DNA of 64,000 bases. It comes from Puffinus mauretanicus (Eukaryota; Chordata; Aves; Procellariiformes; Procellariidae). Below are positions 50,125-60,500 of this stretch, one piece after another. The notes below the pieces were generated by a model. That model was not told where the DNA came from and searched no databases. It saw nothing but the letters and a program-made list of their open reading frames with translations. The stretch is taken from contig JAJKFH010000864.1 of assembly GCA_023333565.1 (NCBI GenBank), positions 186,001 to 250,000 on the forward strand, read 5' to 3'. The translations under genes and the position numbers were made by a program. The stretch's first letter is position 1. Each line of letters begins with the position of its first letter.

Positions 50125-53100
50125 AAATTCTTAATAGTTACTATTGATATTATTGATATAAAAGCAGTTTATAGCAAGCGACCCAAAGCCCAGGATCAGG
50201 ACCCTCAAAGCTATTTTCAAGGCTCTGCAAGCACTCAGAGCACATACGTAGTCTCTCTGTAAAGAATTGCAGCCTAAGATGAGCGCTAGCAGAGGCACAC
50301 AGGTAGGAGAACACTGGCGAACAAAATACTACCAGGAAGAATAATGGGTAGCAGTCATACCTTAATCAACAGCCTGACTCTTGTCAAGTGTGTTTTGTAG
50401 GCATCGCAGCAAAGGAGGATTTTTAGGTAAGATAATGAAGATACCTGTGCCTGTTACAGGAAGCTTCTCTCAAGCCTGGGAAGGCATGAAGATGTCTGAT
50501 TGAAATCAAATGAGACTCTGGGAGCGGCCAGCATCAGAGGCTAGTGGGAGGCAGTAATTGACCTGAATATGTGATGAGAAATGGGTAAACTACCAGAGGC
50601 TTTGAAAGTCATGTAAAGAAAATTTGCTTGTTAGTGAGGTATTACTGAGGCGTGAGATAAGGGAAGGGATGCACAAAGAAGGGGTGAAGAGAGAAGGGGG
50701 TCATGGCCACAACAGCAGGCTATGGAAATGTGTGGAGATGTAGCATTTGGGTATGTATAGTGCAGCTTCCAAGGCTAGAAAAAAGTAACCGAAACATGAT
50801 AGAAACCAGGCCAGTAGTTTTAGCTACTAAACCTCCCTAGCTCCACTTTTAAGCAGAGGAAGCTTGGGCAGTGAGATAACTTCACCTGAGGTTCTTCCAT
50901 CATCTTACATGGGACTTAGGGTTTTGGAGTGTAGAAATTCCCCGTGATTTAGTGCTCTGTTTTCAACATGAGAGAGGCTGTGAGTCTTGGAGGGACATGC
51001 AAGGATGTTCTCCCTGCTCCTTCCCAGGGTGGGGGAACAGAAGGTCGGGCTCCCGTGCAGAGGTATGCCCAGCTGCAGGAGCAAGAAGTGGAGAAGGCAG
51101 CTTGGAAGTGAGGGGGAGAAAGTTCATGACTAGGTTGAAAAGTAATGAACTAAGGGGATATGGGGACAGACCTGGCCCAGGTCCAAAGAATGTTCGAGAG
51201 TGATGAGAAAGCCACAGAAAACCCAGAGAGAGTTGCAGGTTGTTTGTTTTTTGTTTTTTGTTTTTTTTTTTAAATAATAAATGCATATTTTTCTTGTACT
51301 TGGTAAGAAGACTGCTTGGGTTTGGAAGCCTTGCCTTGCTCTTAAAGAGGTGAACTGTATATTCAATGTGCCTTTGCAGACCTCCTGGAGTGTAGAGACA
51401 GCATCAGAGAACACGTATAACAAGATTTTCCCAAGGAAGGAAAGGGAAGCCCATAAAATTCTCAACCGAAATATAAAAGCTACAAAATAAAATTGTCTGT
51501 TTCTGCTTCACAAACACAGACATAATCTTGCAAATGAGGGTAGGACCATGCCTCAATTTTTAAAAATCCATTAACATTTTAAAGGCTACGCTCGGAAGCA
51601 AGGTATTTTTAAGATCAGCTCAAAACCTCTATCTGAACATGTTCTACCTGAGACCTGAATCCTTTAAGACTGACTTCTTCCTGTAATGAAAAATAAAATG
51701 TACCTTTCTAAATAGAGATCACACCTATGTTTCAGTTAAGTATTCCCTTCCCCAAAAAACACACATATACACTAGACATGAAGAAACGCAGTTTTACAGG
51801 CTTCTATGAGACCTGTCAGTTAAACAACCTTTGGATAATGAAAAGATTGGAAAATAATAACAGGCCACATCTTTCGATGGCATTGGCTACAGCTTCCTTA
51901 AATCATTGGGTCAATGCTGATCCGGGCTCCTGATCTGGATCTGTAGTTTTACTTGGCTACTTTTCTCAAAGTCAGATGAGATACAGTTCTGCATCCAGCC
52001 AGTGGGACGTACCACTGGCTCGTATTTGGCAGAAGCTTGAAGTGACACAATTTTATCTACCCCTTCTGAGCCTTTTGCTTCTCAGAGTCTTTGTTTTCTT
52101 CCTCAAAGAAAGAGCTACACATAGAGCAGTGGTAATACTGATGGCCTTTGCTGGCTGGATTATTCTTTGGTAGAGTGGTTTTCACACTTTGCAGCATCTA
52201 GACCAACAGTTTCATAACAGCCTCACTCCAAGACTAGATTATGTTGGATTTAATTGGTTGACAGAAACTCTCACTTGTCACCAGAACGAGATCTTCAGCT
52301 GTGTTCTACCTTGCAAAGTGCTGCTGAGAGTAACTGCATGTATCCCGAATCCCTCAAAGGGCCTCCTGACCTTGCAAAGCTCTGGCATTTGGACGATGCC
52401 ATAGCCATTCGCTACTGCTTTCATCTTGCTGCCCTACTCTGCTGACGAAAGTAGGCCTACAAGATCTTTGTGGCCTTCAACATTTCCTCCTTTCCTGAAT
52501 TTCAGCATGTTGTGTCTCTCTCTAAGCCTCTTGCTAAGCAGAATAGACAACTAAATTTTGCAATTTTCACACTGCAGAAGAAACTGTCAACTAGTAAACA
52601 CTGACATCCTAAAAGGCCTCAAATTAATGGATAATGTGTTTTGTTAAATTTTTTTGCTAGCAAGTCTGCATGCCAGCAAAAGCTCCTAGCTTCTGATTAC
52701 CTCCAGGAACAAAGACGACTAGAGCATGCTTATAAATAGTGGCAGTGGGCTTAGCATATGTTACCTTCTTTCCTAGATAAATATTAATTAGCCATGCAGA
52801 AGAACCAGCTCCTCAGTAGGAAGAAATCTTTGTATCTCCCCTTAAATCAATGTTGACTTGCTGATTTTACAAGGAAAAGATTTGATTCTTAATTTTCAGC
52901 AATTTTACTTCTTTGCTGTGATTCACTGCATTGCACAAGTTTCCACCAAGCTTTCTGCATTAGTAGCTTGTTCCTTTAAAATGTGTGCAGACTTTTTTTT
53001 TAAACACGGAATTCAATGTTTCATTTCTGAAAACTTGATATTTGGGACCCATTTGAAATCATCTCTGGATCCTGAAAGGAAACCCTTACAGATTTCAACC

Positions 53101-56100
53101 TCTAAAGCAGAAAGAAAGATCTGAACATACTGAAGTGGGCCAAAGCTTTAAACCTGATATAGGTCCATATCTGAAAGTGGAGGATTTATCTTCTGCCAGG
53201 TCTGAGCACAGAACATGAGACTCTTTTCATTTGAATCCCTACAGAGTCTAAATGCAGGATCCTTTGCCTTCAGGTACTCTTCTCGTTTGTTTTTTTTTTT
53301 CCTTATGTGACAGGCAGGAGTTAAAGGTTATGGCATTGACTTTCAGTCATGGTAGACAGCTGTACCTTTATGTCATATGTCATGGCTATTTCCTATGGTT
53401 CAGTCCCCAATGGATCTGCGTGTATTTCATCGCAGACAGATCCCGGTGGGTTCAAACCCCTTCAGATGTACAACTGGAGACAGCCTGAACTGTGGGGATG
53501 ATGGTTCAGCCAGACCCTCTTCAGCAAAACAGATTTTAGTGGGAATTGGAGTCTCCAGTGGCCTCAGATAGAAACCACAATAAGAAGGAGGCAACAGCCC
53601 TTTTTCGCACAAGCGGTCGTTTCTCCGCTTTGTAATGAAGCAGGAGAATAATGGGCACCATCGAAGGAGAGAAGATGGGGCAGGACTGAAGCCCCATCTT
53701 GTGGAGCTTGTTTCTTGTGGAGCATTTCCAGGAACATCATTAAAGAGCAAACCCCATGTAGATGAATGAGGAACCGTCACCAACCTCAACTGCTGCCTCC
53801 ATGAACTGAAATGTGTCAGGATGGGTGCAGTGTCTGGAGATGAAATGGTAGAGACAGTGTAAAGGAGGACTGGAGTTTCTTTTTGCTTGACCTCAGTTGC
53901 CTACTTAAAGAGTAATTGAATACTCTTCAGAGGGTATTTGAGTGCATTTTTCAGCAACTGTGTCTGACCAGTATGAAGAATAAGGAGATAACTCGATCTG
54001 GCTTTATTCCCTTGAGTCGAGAAACTCGGTGTGTATGTGTGCCTATTGAGCCCATGAGCTTATTTCTTTTTCTGGGTCCTTAGAGTCAAAATCAAAACCA
54101 GGCCCAGCTGTTCCTTATAATTAATTTTCAGTAACTCAAGCTGGGTGTTTTTATTTTGACTAGTGACTTAAAAGTGTTGGCATTTAAATGGCCTCAGCTG
54201 TATTTCAAAGTTAACATTGAGAAACTTCACACATATATTAGCGTTATTTGTCTGTTGGCAAACTCAACAAAATACCACTGCGTTGATTTACATAGTGAAG
54301 GTTATCTTTGCTAACAGAAGGACTCGGAATTTCATTATTTAAAATATGAGGATGAATCTCATCACAGTGCAGGAGGCTACAGATGGCATTACACACAACT
54401 TGCCACCTGAGTCAAGGGCAGAAGTGAAGTTTATATTGCACACTGAGCCCTGCGTTCAAATATACCTAAAAGATCCGAAAGCCAAAACCCACACAATATT
54501 ATCTGCGGCCAGAACAGATCTGACTGTAGGATGAGGACTTTTTCTTTCTGGTACTTAGGTTTGTTTCTATGTGTCTGTCTTATCTCTCTAATTTATTTAT
54601 AAGTCATTGATGACATTTATGCCATACACGGACAGTTTGTGATGCAATAAACCAGTAATAGGCTCAGTTTTCATTGCAGTTTCTACATTTGGGTATTTTA
54701 GTACATCAAAATCTGGATATAAGAAATATTAACAGTCTTACACCAGCAGAAAGAAATTAATTTTATGCCTGCCTCTGCACAGAAGCCAAAAGCTTCAGGA
54801 AATAGGATCTCCTCCCATAAGCATCTTTTCAGATCCAGTTAGGAGAGGGGAAGGTAAACAATGAAATGCAAGCTTCAGGGTTACAACACAGCAGTGAGAT
54901 CTGATTGTTCATGTAATAATACATATGATTCACAATATGTTTCTGACTGGCACTCCAAGACTCCAGTACTTATCGATGATCTAGGTAGAACCTGGTTCCT
55001 GCTTTCATCAAGCCTTGTCCTGTGGGAGCCCAGCCATGGCACGGAGCTGTGTGCAGCCTGACTGGGCAGAGGAGTAACTTTTGAAAGTCTGAGTACCTCT
55101 TGCTCTGACACAAATCCTGGGAACCAGCATGCACAGCCTAAAGAAAGCAGCAGCTCCAGTGTCTTCCGCATGCCCCACCAGAAGTGACGCACAGCACCAG
55201 GTCCCTGACATGGAGCATTATTAGGAAGCTGGCTTTACTTTCTTGCTGCAGCTATTCCTAACCCAAGACTGAAGCCCCAGAGAGAAGCATGGGGAATGCT
55301 TACTGAACCTGCCCAGGAGAAACAGGTGATCCTTGTGGGAAGTCAAGTGAAGTCACCACAGCTAGACCTGGCATGCCCTGGGAGAATGTTTTCCTGACCA
55401 CTGGCAGCAGTACTGCATAACTAAGAAACAAGTGAGCACAACAGAAGAAAACAAACAAGGGAGGAGAAAAGCATCTTCTTGCCAAGACAAAGAGGGAAGC
55501 AATGCATGATGATTACTGATGAATAATAACCCAGAATTAATGGAGAAGGGCAACAGCAAAAGCTGTGCGCAGAACACAAACACTTTATAATGAGGGTAAA
55601 CAGTGACATTAGTAGGGTGGCCAGAACTCATCGCCCATTCACATAGTACTTGTCTGCATTACACGACATGGCTGATGGCAGTGGCTAGGGCTAGAACATT
55701 ACCCTTGGAGGCTCTATAATTTTATAAGAAGAGCCTTTCCACAAGAGGAAAGCTGTTCCAAAGCTGAATGAAGGGACTAGGTTTTGCTCTTGTTATTATT
55801 GGCGCTTTAAATTTAAATCAGGCTCAGATACATAGCCCTATTTGGGAAGAATGTTGAGCTACGGAGGCTCGAGGGCAGCTGCCAACTTAAGCACAACTCA
55901 ATTCAGCCAGAATTGTCGAGCAGAAGTGGACGCAATAGCACGCTGTATTAGAAATCAGGATTATAAAGTCTCTGCCCATCAAAGACACCAGAAGAATGTA
56001 CATAGCTCTATATTACTATTTTTAATGCAGTAAAGCCTAGAGGCTCCAACCAATTACCAGGCTCTATTGAGCACAAGGAGGCACCACAAAATAAAAACAT

Positions 56101-57119
56101 GGAAACAGACCAAACCCTATCTCAAGCCCTTTTGGGAAAACAGAAAGGCTTATTGACATTTTATCTTCCTATCAGTTCAGTGCATGTAGGCAAACTTTGA
56201 CTACTATACTTGGATTAATTTAAGACAATCCTCTCCTCACCTCACTTCTTGAGAAAGCCTAACTAAAGAGCGGATCTGGGACTGATTTTACAAAATCTCA
56301 AGCACCGTCACTGCCTTTTGATCTCAGGGGACCTATGGGTGCTTAGCGCATCCCAAGATCAGGGCACCTTGCCCACTACTGAAATAGGGAGGGAAAGGGT
56401 TGTCCCTGCGGGGCTCTGGCTTTCCCACACTGCCGTGCAGCACTGGCTTCAGTGCTTCTCTTCCTAGAGTTTCCTCACCCCTCTGGGCCACGATGGAACC
56501 TCTCCAGCCGTCTCTTGCTGTCCTTCCTGGACCTGTATCCTCTCGGGTGTGCCAGTCTCTCTTGCTCAAGGATTATCAATGGGGTGCTGAGGTTTTTCAT
56601 TCTGCCCATAAGCTCAATGTCCCAGGCAGAACAATGCAGTGCTTATCCCTGCATAATGCTGAGCATGGCCCAGGAAGGACAGGGGCACAGGGAAACAGTT
56701 TGCCTTCCCGCCACAGAGGAAACTAGCCAGGAGGAGACTTCTGAGAGGGGACCACTGAGAGTTTGCAGGGAACTTAGGCAGGTAGCAGCATGTGCAGTGT
56801 GCACAAACATGCCTGCAGACTTAAACCCTTGCCTCCTCTGGGTTTGTCGTGGCATCTTTGGGAGATTTACTTGATGGCTGGAGCACAGACATTTCACTGA
56901 GCTTGGAATTACCCTGACCCAGCCAAAAGCAAGCTTGCACCTCCCTTTGTGTGCAAAACTTCCCTGCGGTTGCAGACAACAAACGCCGGCAGAAGCTGTG
57001 GGACCTGGACAAATGTGTGCTCCCAGCGCACCTCTCGCCCCCCGCCCCCCGAGCACTGAAGGATTCTGCAGGGCATGTCAGGGCTGTTCAATCACGCATG
57101 TGGTTTTCCAAGCACACCA

Positions 57120-57163
57120 GAGAAAAAAAGAAAAAAGAAAAAGAAAGAAAAGAAAAAAAAAGG
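57120..57163. repeat. Polypurine (A/G) tract just upstream of the CpG island
   Basis: An almost pure A/G run of about 44 bases, mostly A3-9 blocks separated by single G, sits at the boundary between the AT-rich desert and the CpG island, about 750 bp before the predicted HTR1B start. It may exclude nucleosomes or be polymorphic in length. No function is demonstrated. Confidence 0.85.
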
Positions 57164-57700
57164 GTAAGAAAGCCTGAGCCCAGGAGGCGCTGGATTGCTA
57201 GAAGTGTAAAGCAGGGGATCTGCCCCGGTGGGACGTGCAGCCCCCGCAGCACTGGGACCCGCCGCGCTGCCGTGCAGAGCCCCTCGCCCGCCGGGCAGGG
57301 CGGGCGGACCCGAGCTGCCTGCCCGCTCCCGCTGCGCCCGTCCCACACCGTCCTGCTCGCCCCTGCCCTTCCCCGCACGCCCAGCTCCGGCACCAGCGGC
57401 ACCGGCAACGCCGGCGTCGGACGGGGCGGCGGGGCACCACCCCCGCGCGGCCAGCGGGCTCTGTGGGGGGCCAGGCATCGCCCACCGCGCGGCGCAGCGG
57501 GCACCGTACAAGAATGGACGGGGCCAGGCGAAGGGCCAGGGGGAACCGCATCCCCCAGTGCCGTGGCACCCCCCACGTCGGGCTGCGCGGAGGGGCGGGG
57601 GGGGTCTGCTCTCCAGCCAAGCTGAGGGGGGGCTGGGGCGGGGGCGAGCCCGGGCTCCTCCCGACGCCTGTGGGGCAGGGGCGGGGGGACGGCGGTTGGG

Positions 57701-57736
57701 CGGTGCGCGGGGCCGGGGCGGTGCGCGGGGCCGGGG
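57701..57736. repeat. Two perfect tandem 18-bp GC-rich units in the HTR1B promoter
   Basis: The unit CGGTGCGCGGGGCCGGGG occurs at 57701-57718 and again, identical, at 57719-57736, followed by more GGGCGGG-like sequence. Each unit contains GC-box-like and G-run sequence. It lies about 150-185 bp upstream of the TATA box, so variation in unit number could affect promoter strength. Confidence 0.9.
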
Positions 57737-57883
57737 CGGGCCGGGCCCCCCCGTGGGACGGCGGGTGGGTGCGGGAGGGAGGGCCGAGGGAGGCGGCGGC
57801 TCCTCCTCCGCGGGCAGGCGGGCAGCCCGCCCGGGAGCGGTACCGGTTGCTCGGTGCCGACGGAGCCGCGCCGCGCCGCCCGC

Positions 57884-57922
57884 TATATAAGGGGCGGCGG
57901 CTGCTCGCCGCTCCCTCACACC
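57884..57922 (+). promoter_or_regulatory. HTR1B: HTR1B core promoter: TATA box plus initiator
   Basis: TATATAAG lies at 57884-57891 in otherwise very GC-rich DNA, and a TCACACC sequence fitting the YYANWYY initiator consensus places +1 at A57918, 34 bases after the first T of the box (32 after the inner TATAA). GC-box-like GGGGCGG sequences lie just upstream and immediately after the TATA box. The inferred start gives a 5' leader of about 660 nt before the receptor ATG. The motifs are seen directly; their use as the start site is inferred. Confidence 0.72.
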
Positions 57923-57972
57923 GGCCCCTGCCCGCGGCTGCCGGCGCTGGGCCGAGGCCGGGCCGTGACAGC

Positions 57973-58101
57973 ATGGCCCGCGGCGGGGCGCCATGGGCGG
58001 TGGTCTCCCCCCCTGCCTCCCGCGGACCCTCCTCTTCCTCCTCCTGCTCCTCCCGCACCCGCGGCGGCAGCTGCAAACTTGCTGCGGCGGGCTGCGTGTG
58101 A
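57973..58101 (+). promoter_or_regulatory. Upstream ORF 1 in the HTR1B leader (42 codons)
   Basis: This is the first AUG after the predicted start site. It has A at -3 and G at +4, which is a strong context. The frame ends at TGA 58099-58101 and is out of frame with the receptor. The peptide is Ser/Gly/Ala-rich with no recognised domain. A scanning ribosome should often initiate here, so it may repress receptor translation. The AUG, stop and context are seen; the effect is inferred. Confidence 0.6.
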
Positions 58102-58343
58102 AGGCAGGGTCCGGCGGGGCGGCTCCGCTGCCCTCGCAGCCCCCGCCGCCGCGGCCGCGCCGTCGCGCCCGCAGCCCGGGGGGCGAGGCCGCCGCCCGCG
58201 GGCATGCGGCGCCGCCGCTGCCGCTGCGCCCGTCGAGACGCGGTGCGGAGCCGCGGGCGGCGGGGCTGCGCCTAGGGGCGGCCGGGGCGGGAGCCCCATG
58301 CCCGGGGCTCGCCGCGCTCCGCGGGGAGGCGGCAGGGCAATGA
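57993..58343 (+). promoter_or_regulatory. Upstream ORF 2 in the HTR1B leader (116 codons)
   Basis: The AUG at 57993 has G at -3 and G at +4 (GCGCCATGG), a near-optimal context. The frame runs 116 codons to TGA at 58341-58343 and is in phase with the receptor frame but closed 234 bases before it. It overlaps upstream ORF 1 in another frame. Its Pro/Arg/Ala-rich composition reflects CpG-island sequence, and I recognise no domain. It probably acts as a translational barrier rather than coding a functional protein. Confidence 0.55.
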
Positions 58344-58515
58344 GCTGGTGGGGCGAGCGGGCACGGCTGGCCCCCGGTTTGCCCTGCTCCCTCGCCCGCG
58401 GGGAGTGAGCCTCCGCGGAGCCCGCTCGGTGCTCCCGGAAGGGTGGGCGGGAGGTGGTGCCGGCGCGGGGATGCTGCAGCCCTCCTCCGGCGCCGACGGG
58501 GTCCTGCCGGGGTAG
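58204..58515 (+). promoter_or_regulatory. Three further short upstream ORFs in the HTR1B leader
   Basis: AUGs at 58204 (23 codons, stop TAG at 58273), 58298 (36 codons, with an internal in-frame AUG at 58340, stop TGA at 58406) and 58471 (14 codons, stop TAG at 58513) all close before the receptor AUG at 58578. With the two longer upstream frames this makes five upstream initiation regions in about 660 nt of predicted leader. Confidence 0.55.
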
Positions 58516-58577
58516 CGGCCCCGCCGTGCCGTGCCGCGCCGCGCCCCGCCGTCTGCGGGGGCGGCGGCCGCGGAGGG

Positions 58578-59717
58578 ATGGAGCCGGCCGGCCCCTGCCA
58601 GGCGCCGCTGCTCCCCGCCAACGACTCTTACCACGGCCGAAACTGCAGCGCCGAGGAAGGGATCTACCAAGATGCCACCCCCTTCTCCGGGAAGATCGTG
58701 CTCGCCGTCGTCCTGGCGCTCGTCACCCTGGCCACGGTGCTCTCCAACGCCTTTGTCATCGCCACGGTCTACCAGACGAGGAAACTCCACACGCCGGCCA
58801 ACTATCTCATCGCCTCGCTGGCCGTCACCGACCTCCTCGTCTCCATCCTCGTCATGCCCATCAGCACCATGTACACTGTGACCGGCAAGTGGACGCTGGG
58901 CCAGATCGTCTGCGATATCTGGCTGTCTTCGGACATCACCTGTTGCACGGCGTCCATCCTGCATCTCTGTGTCATCGCCCTGGACCGCTACTGGGCGATC
59001 ACCGACGCCGTCGAGTACTCCACGAAACGGACTCCCAAGCGGGCAGCGGGCATGATCGCCCTGGTGTGGGTCTTCTCCATCTGCATCTCCATGCCCCCTT
59101 TGTTTTGGCGGCAGGCGAAGGCCGAGGAAGTCTCTCACTGTGTGGTGAACACGGACCACGTCCTCTACACCGTGTACTCCACGGTGGGAGCCTTCTACTT
59201 CCCCACTCTGCTGCTGATAGCCCTCTACGGGAGGATCTACGTGGAAGCCAGATCGCGGATTTTGAAGCAGACGCCAAAGAAAGCAGGTAAAAGACTAACG
59301 CGGGCTCAGTTAATCACAGACTCCCCGGGGTCGTCCTCCTCCGTCACGTCCATAAACTCCAAGGCCCCCGAGGGCTCCAGCGAAACGGGCTCTCCTGTGT
59401 ACATGAACCAGGTGAAGGTGAAGGTCTCGGATGCCCTGCTGGAGAAAAAGAAGCTCACGGCCGCTAGAGAGCGGAAGGCTACAAAGACTTTAGGGATTAT
59501 TTTAGGAGCCTTCATCGTCTGTTGGCTGCCCTTTTTCATCATCAGCCTGGTGTTGCCTATTTGCAAGGACGCTTGCTGGTTCCACATGGCCATCTTTGAC
59601 TTTTTCACGTGGCTTGGATATCTCAACTCCCTCATCAACCCCATCATCTATACTATGTCTAACGAAGACTTCAAACAAGCTTTCCACAAACTCATACGTT
59701 TCCGATGCACAAGCTGA
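58578..59717 (+). CDS. HTR1B: 5-hydroxytryptamine (serotonin) receptor 1B, complete single-exon gene
   Basis: Class A G-protein-coupled receptor for serotonin. The family couples to Gi/o, lowers cAMP and acts as a terminal autoreceptor or heteroreceptor in the plasma membrane. The 379-residue product matches vertebrate HTR1B throughout (human is 390). Seven hydrophobic segments lie near residues 39-64, 75-100, 110-132, 153-174, 195-218, 304-326 and 338-360. Visible motifs are the amine-binding Asp119 in TM3, Asp136-Arg137-Tyr138 (DRY), a Cys112-Cys188 disulfide pair, Cys315-Trp-Leu-Pro in TM6, Asn354-Pro-x-x-Tyr358 in TM7, N-glycosylation sites at Asn15 and Asn22, and a likely palmitoylated Cys377. 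The long third intracellular loop (about 219-303) is basic. The ATG at 58578 is chosen because it has G at -3 and +4, gives the family N terminus, and has no in-frame ATG between it and the stop at 58341. The frame remains open upstream to a GTG at 58443, but that is not a plausible eukaryotic start. No intron interrupts the frame, as in other vertebrates. Confidence 0.98.
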   Translation: MEPAGPCQAPLLPANDSYHGRNCSAEEGIYQDATPFSGKIVLAVVLALVTLATVLSNAFVIATVYQTRKLHTPANYLIASLAVTDLLVSILVMPISTMYTVTGKWTLGQIVCDIWLSSDITCCTASILHLCVIALDRYWAITDAVEYSTKRTPKRAAGMIALVWVFSICISMPPLFWRQAKAEEVSHCVVNTDHVLYTVYSTVGAFYFPTLLLIALYGRIYVEARSRILKQTPKKAGKRLTRAQLITDSPGSSSSVTSINSKAPEGSSETGSPVYMNQVKVKVSDALLEKKKLTAARERKATKTLGIILGAFIVCWLPFFIISLVLPICKDACWFHMAIFDFFTWLGYLNSLINPIIYTMSNEDFKQAFHKLIRFRCTS

Positions 59718-60010
59718 AAATTTTGAATGCGATGTGTTCTCCGGCGCTGCCCCCATGCACGCCCGTGCCCGACGCCACAGGTAGGTGCGCTCCCGCGGGC
59801 CCGCCGCGGCGAGCGGCGATGCTGGCGGCGGGAAGGGCTGGGGGCGGGGGCGGGGGACGGGAATGGGGGGAGGAGGTACGACCCCACAAATAGCTTTTCC
59901 GTCCCGTCTCGGGCTGGACCGACTGCTTTCTAGCCCGTTCGGAGGGGTGGGGGCGAGCCCCGCGGGCGGGAGGCGGGAGCGCCGGGCAAGGCTCCCTGCG
60001 AGCCGAGCCG

Positions 60011-60050
60011 TGCCGAGCCGTGCCGTGGATCGGGACGGCACGGCACGGCA
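60011..60050. repeat. GC-rich inverted repeat (16-bp arms) 3' of HTR1B
   Basis: The left arm at 60011-60026 and right arm at 60035-60050 are complementary except for one position, separated by an 8-base spacer. Both arms consist of repeated CGTGC/CGGCA units. RNA from either strand would form a very stable hairpin. It lies inside the candidate 3' UTR intron. Confidence 0.85.
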
Positions 60051-60484
60051 CGGCATTCCCCCTGGCTGGTGTTCAGCCCCTTTGCAAGTGGCGGCGAACA
60101 GCGGCGATGCTGCACGCTCCTGACATTTCACAGTGTGTGTGTCGTCGTCCCCCAGCTCGCAGGGAGTGACTCACGGCAATCTGCTCTTTATTCTACCTAT
60201 TAAACCAGTCTGCCGCCATTTCGTGTGCTAATGCCCCTGTGTAGACCAATTAGTGCTAAACGGCACTTGCTTTCCAACCCGGCTGCCGAGCTCCCCGGGA
60301 GCGGCGGGCCGGGCACTGGCCGGGCCGGGCACGGCCGGGCCGGGCAGCCCCCCCAGCCGCCGCGGCGTTCCCCGGTGCCGCCTCTCGGCCCCCGCCGGCA
60401 GCTGGAGGCATGGCGAGGCAGCCGGGGATGCAACCCCCTTGGCAGGGAGTCGGATGCAGCCCCGGTGCCAGCGTCGGGTTGGGG

Positions 60485-60500
60485 TTTTTTTTTTTTTTTT
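60485..60500. repeat. T16 homopolymer at the 3' edge of the CpG island
   Basis: An uninterrupted run of 16 T, preceded by GGGG and followed by a purine GGAAAGGAAGGAAGG stretch. Likely length-variable. It lies inside the candidate 3' UTR intron but too far from its acceptor to serve as the polypyrimidine tract. Confidence 0.95.

Larger units (their letters stand above)
46816..57119. other. Gene-poor HTR1B upstream flank
   Basis: About 10 kb before the CpG island with no other gene. Only A/T tracts (A19 at 50106, a T-rich run near 51241-51272) and one possible ancient repeat at 48715-48800 are named. Distal HTR1B regulatory elements could lie here, but no motif cluster is strong enough to call. 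Confidence 0.5.
57180..60480. other. CpG island over the HTR1B promoter, coding region and 3' flank
   Basis: Base composition changes abruptly from the AT-rich desert to GC-rich, CpG-dense sequence at about 57.2 kb and falls back after about 60.5 kb. The island covers the promoter, the 5' leader, the whole receptor frame and roughly 0.75 kb of 3' flank. The richest parts are 57.25-58.6 kb and 59.78-60.45 kb. Several long open frames here on both strands, including one of 509 codons on the minus strand, are by-products of the scarcity of AT-rich stop codons. Edges are judged by eye. Confidence 0.88.

Noticed and set aside
50090..50130. A19 run as the tail of a processed pseudogene
   Set aside because: No sequence resembling a spliced cellular mRNA precedes it and no flanking target duplication is seen.
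53440..53470. tRNA B-box-like GGGTTCAAACCCC
   Set aside because: The bases around it cannot form a 5-bp T stem, and no A box, anticodon arm or acceptor stem is found upstream at tRNA spacing.
58443..58577. 45-codon in-frame N-terminal extension of HTR1B
   Set aside because: It begins at GTG, not ATG, and the predicted extension is Arg/Pro-rich with no counterpart in HTR1B of other vertebrates.
57092..58621. Minus-strand open frame of 509 codons and several plus-strand frames of 120-290 codons around the HTR1B promoter
   Set aside because: They lie in the CpG island, where stop codons are rare by composition. The products are low-complexity Pro/Arg/Ala/Gly sequence with no domain, and frames are open on both strands at once.
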